This document shows, in pieces, positions 5,016-5,471 of a stretch of 5,471 nucleotides of DNA. The notes beneath the pieces are model-generated. The model was given only the letters and a program-made list of their open reading frames with translations, made no database searches and was not told the origin of the DNA. Every line of letters starts with the position of its first letter. Within the stretch, counting starts at the first letter, position 1. A program made the position numbers and the translations under genes. Source of the stretch: Actinomycetota bacterium (lineage in GTDB: Bacteria > Actinomycetota > Actinomycetes > S36-B12); the NCBI GenBank assembly GCA_009726075.1, contig WLND01000138.1, positions 1-5,471 of the forward strand, written 5' to 3'.

Positions 5016-5471
5016 TGGAGTCTGCAGAGATCCGCAGCCGATTCCTGCGCTACTTCGCCGATCGCGGCCATCAGGTCGTGCCGTCCGCATCGCTCCTCCT
5101 CGATGACCCCACCCTTCTCTTCGTCAACGCAGGCATGGTCCCGTTCAAGCCGTACTTCCTCGGCGAGGCCCCGCCGCCCTATCCGCGCGCGACGAGCGTG
5201 CAGAAGGTGGTGCGCACCCTCGATATCGAGGAGGTCGGCAAGACCACGCGCCATGCGTCCTTCTTCCAGATGGCCGGCAATTTCTCCTTCGGCGACTATT
5301 TCAAGGAGGAGGCGATCCCCTTCGCCTGGGAACTCCTCACCAAGCCGGTGTCGGACGGCGGCTACGGCTTCCCTGAAGACCGACTCTGGGCGACCGTCTA
5401 CCTTGACGACGACGAGGCGATCGACATCTGGCACAAGAAGGTCGGCGTCCCGCTCGACCGCATCCAGCGCC
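5015..5471 (+). CDS. alaS: Alanyl-tRNA synthetase, N-terminal part (3' truncated by window)
   Basis: First 152 residues of the class II enzyme that charges tRNA-Ala. The frame runs open to the window end. Seen: MESAEIRSRFLRYFADRGH opening (1-19), typical of AlaRS; SASLLLDDPTLLFVNAGMVPFKPYFLG (24-50), the motif 1 region; RATSVQKVVRTLDIEEVGKTTRH (58-80); motif 2 RHASFFQMAGNFSFGDYFKEEAI (79-101), whose first Arg and following aromatic pair shape the ATP and adenylate site; and WELLT (105-109). TLDIEEVGKTTRH is an actinobacterial style of this segment. A Val replaces the usual Cys in VQK-C-[VI]R at residue 65. The motif 3, editing and C-Ala domains are outside the window. In actinobacteria alaS is often followed by a Holliday-junction resolvase-like gene (ruvX), which cannot be checked here. 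Confidence 0.97.
   Translation, partial: MESAEIRSRFLRYFADRGHQVVPSASLLLDDPTLLFVNAGMVPFKPYFLGEAPPPYPRATSVQKVVRTLDIEEVGKTTRHASFFQMAGNFSFGDYFKEEAIPFAWELLTKPVSDGGYGFPEDRLWATVYLDDDEAIDIWHKKVGVPLDRIQR

Noticed and set aside
4481..5434. 317-codon minus-strand open frame
   Set aside because: Antisense to rarA, the small gene and alaS, with no recognisable domain and low-complexity Arg/Pro-rich sequence.

Overview
The window is a high-GC stretch with every recognisable gene on the + strand. GC-rich third codon positions, GTG/TTG starts and promoter boxes of the TANNNT type lying 6-7 nt before start codons suggest a high-GC actinobacterium. The C-terminal style of the aspartyl-tRNA synthetase (an IGWDR motif 3, then PLTGAPTPIT) points the same way. 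I cannot name the genus.

Layout. Bases 1-369 are the 3' end of aspS, followed by a short inverted repeat that may terminate it. Next come a class V PLP-dependent aminotransferase-fold enzyme (about 451-1596), a two-domain cupin (about 1684-2457) and a small four-helix potassium-channel-like membrane protein with a TVGFGD filter (about 2587-3141). A 279-base gap (3142-3420) follows. It holds two copies of a near-identical 32-bp unit at 33-bp spacing and, at its right end, a probable promoter for a leaderless rarA. The AAA+ ATPase gene rarA (3421-4818) overlaps a 66-codon gene for a small membrane-anchored protein (4815-5015), which in turn overlaps the start of alaS (5015 to the window edge, partial).

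How the parts fit. aspS, rarA, a small membrane protein and alaS form a housekeeping neighbourhood of translation and replication-repair genes familiar from actinobacteria. The aminotransferase, bicupin and channel genes sit inside it like an accessory insertion. The aminotransferase and bicupin could share a small-molecule pathway, but nothing in the sequence names a substrate. The start/stop overlaps rarA/small gene/alaS imply translational coupling in one transcript, probably begun at the promoter just before 3421.

Most unusual item: the tandem repeat at 3181-3245. Its first copy is bounded by perfect 8-bp inverted arms and the second copy has lost the left arm. It could be an interspersed repeat, a transposon-end remnant or a protein-binding array. 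I found no clear evidence of a wholly new multi-gene system here.
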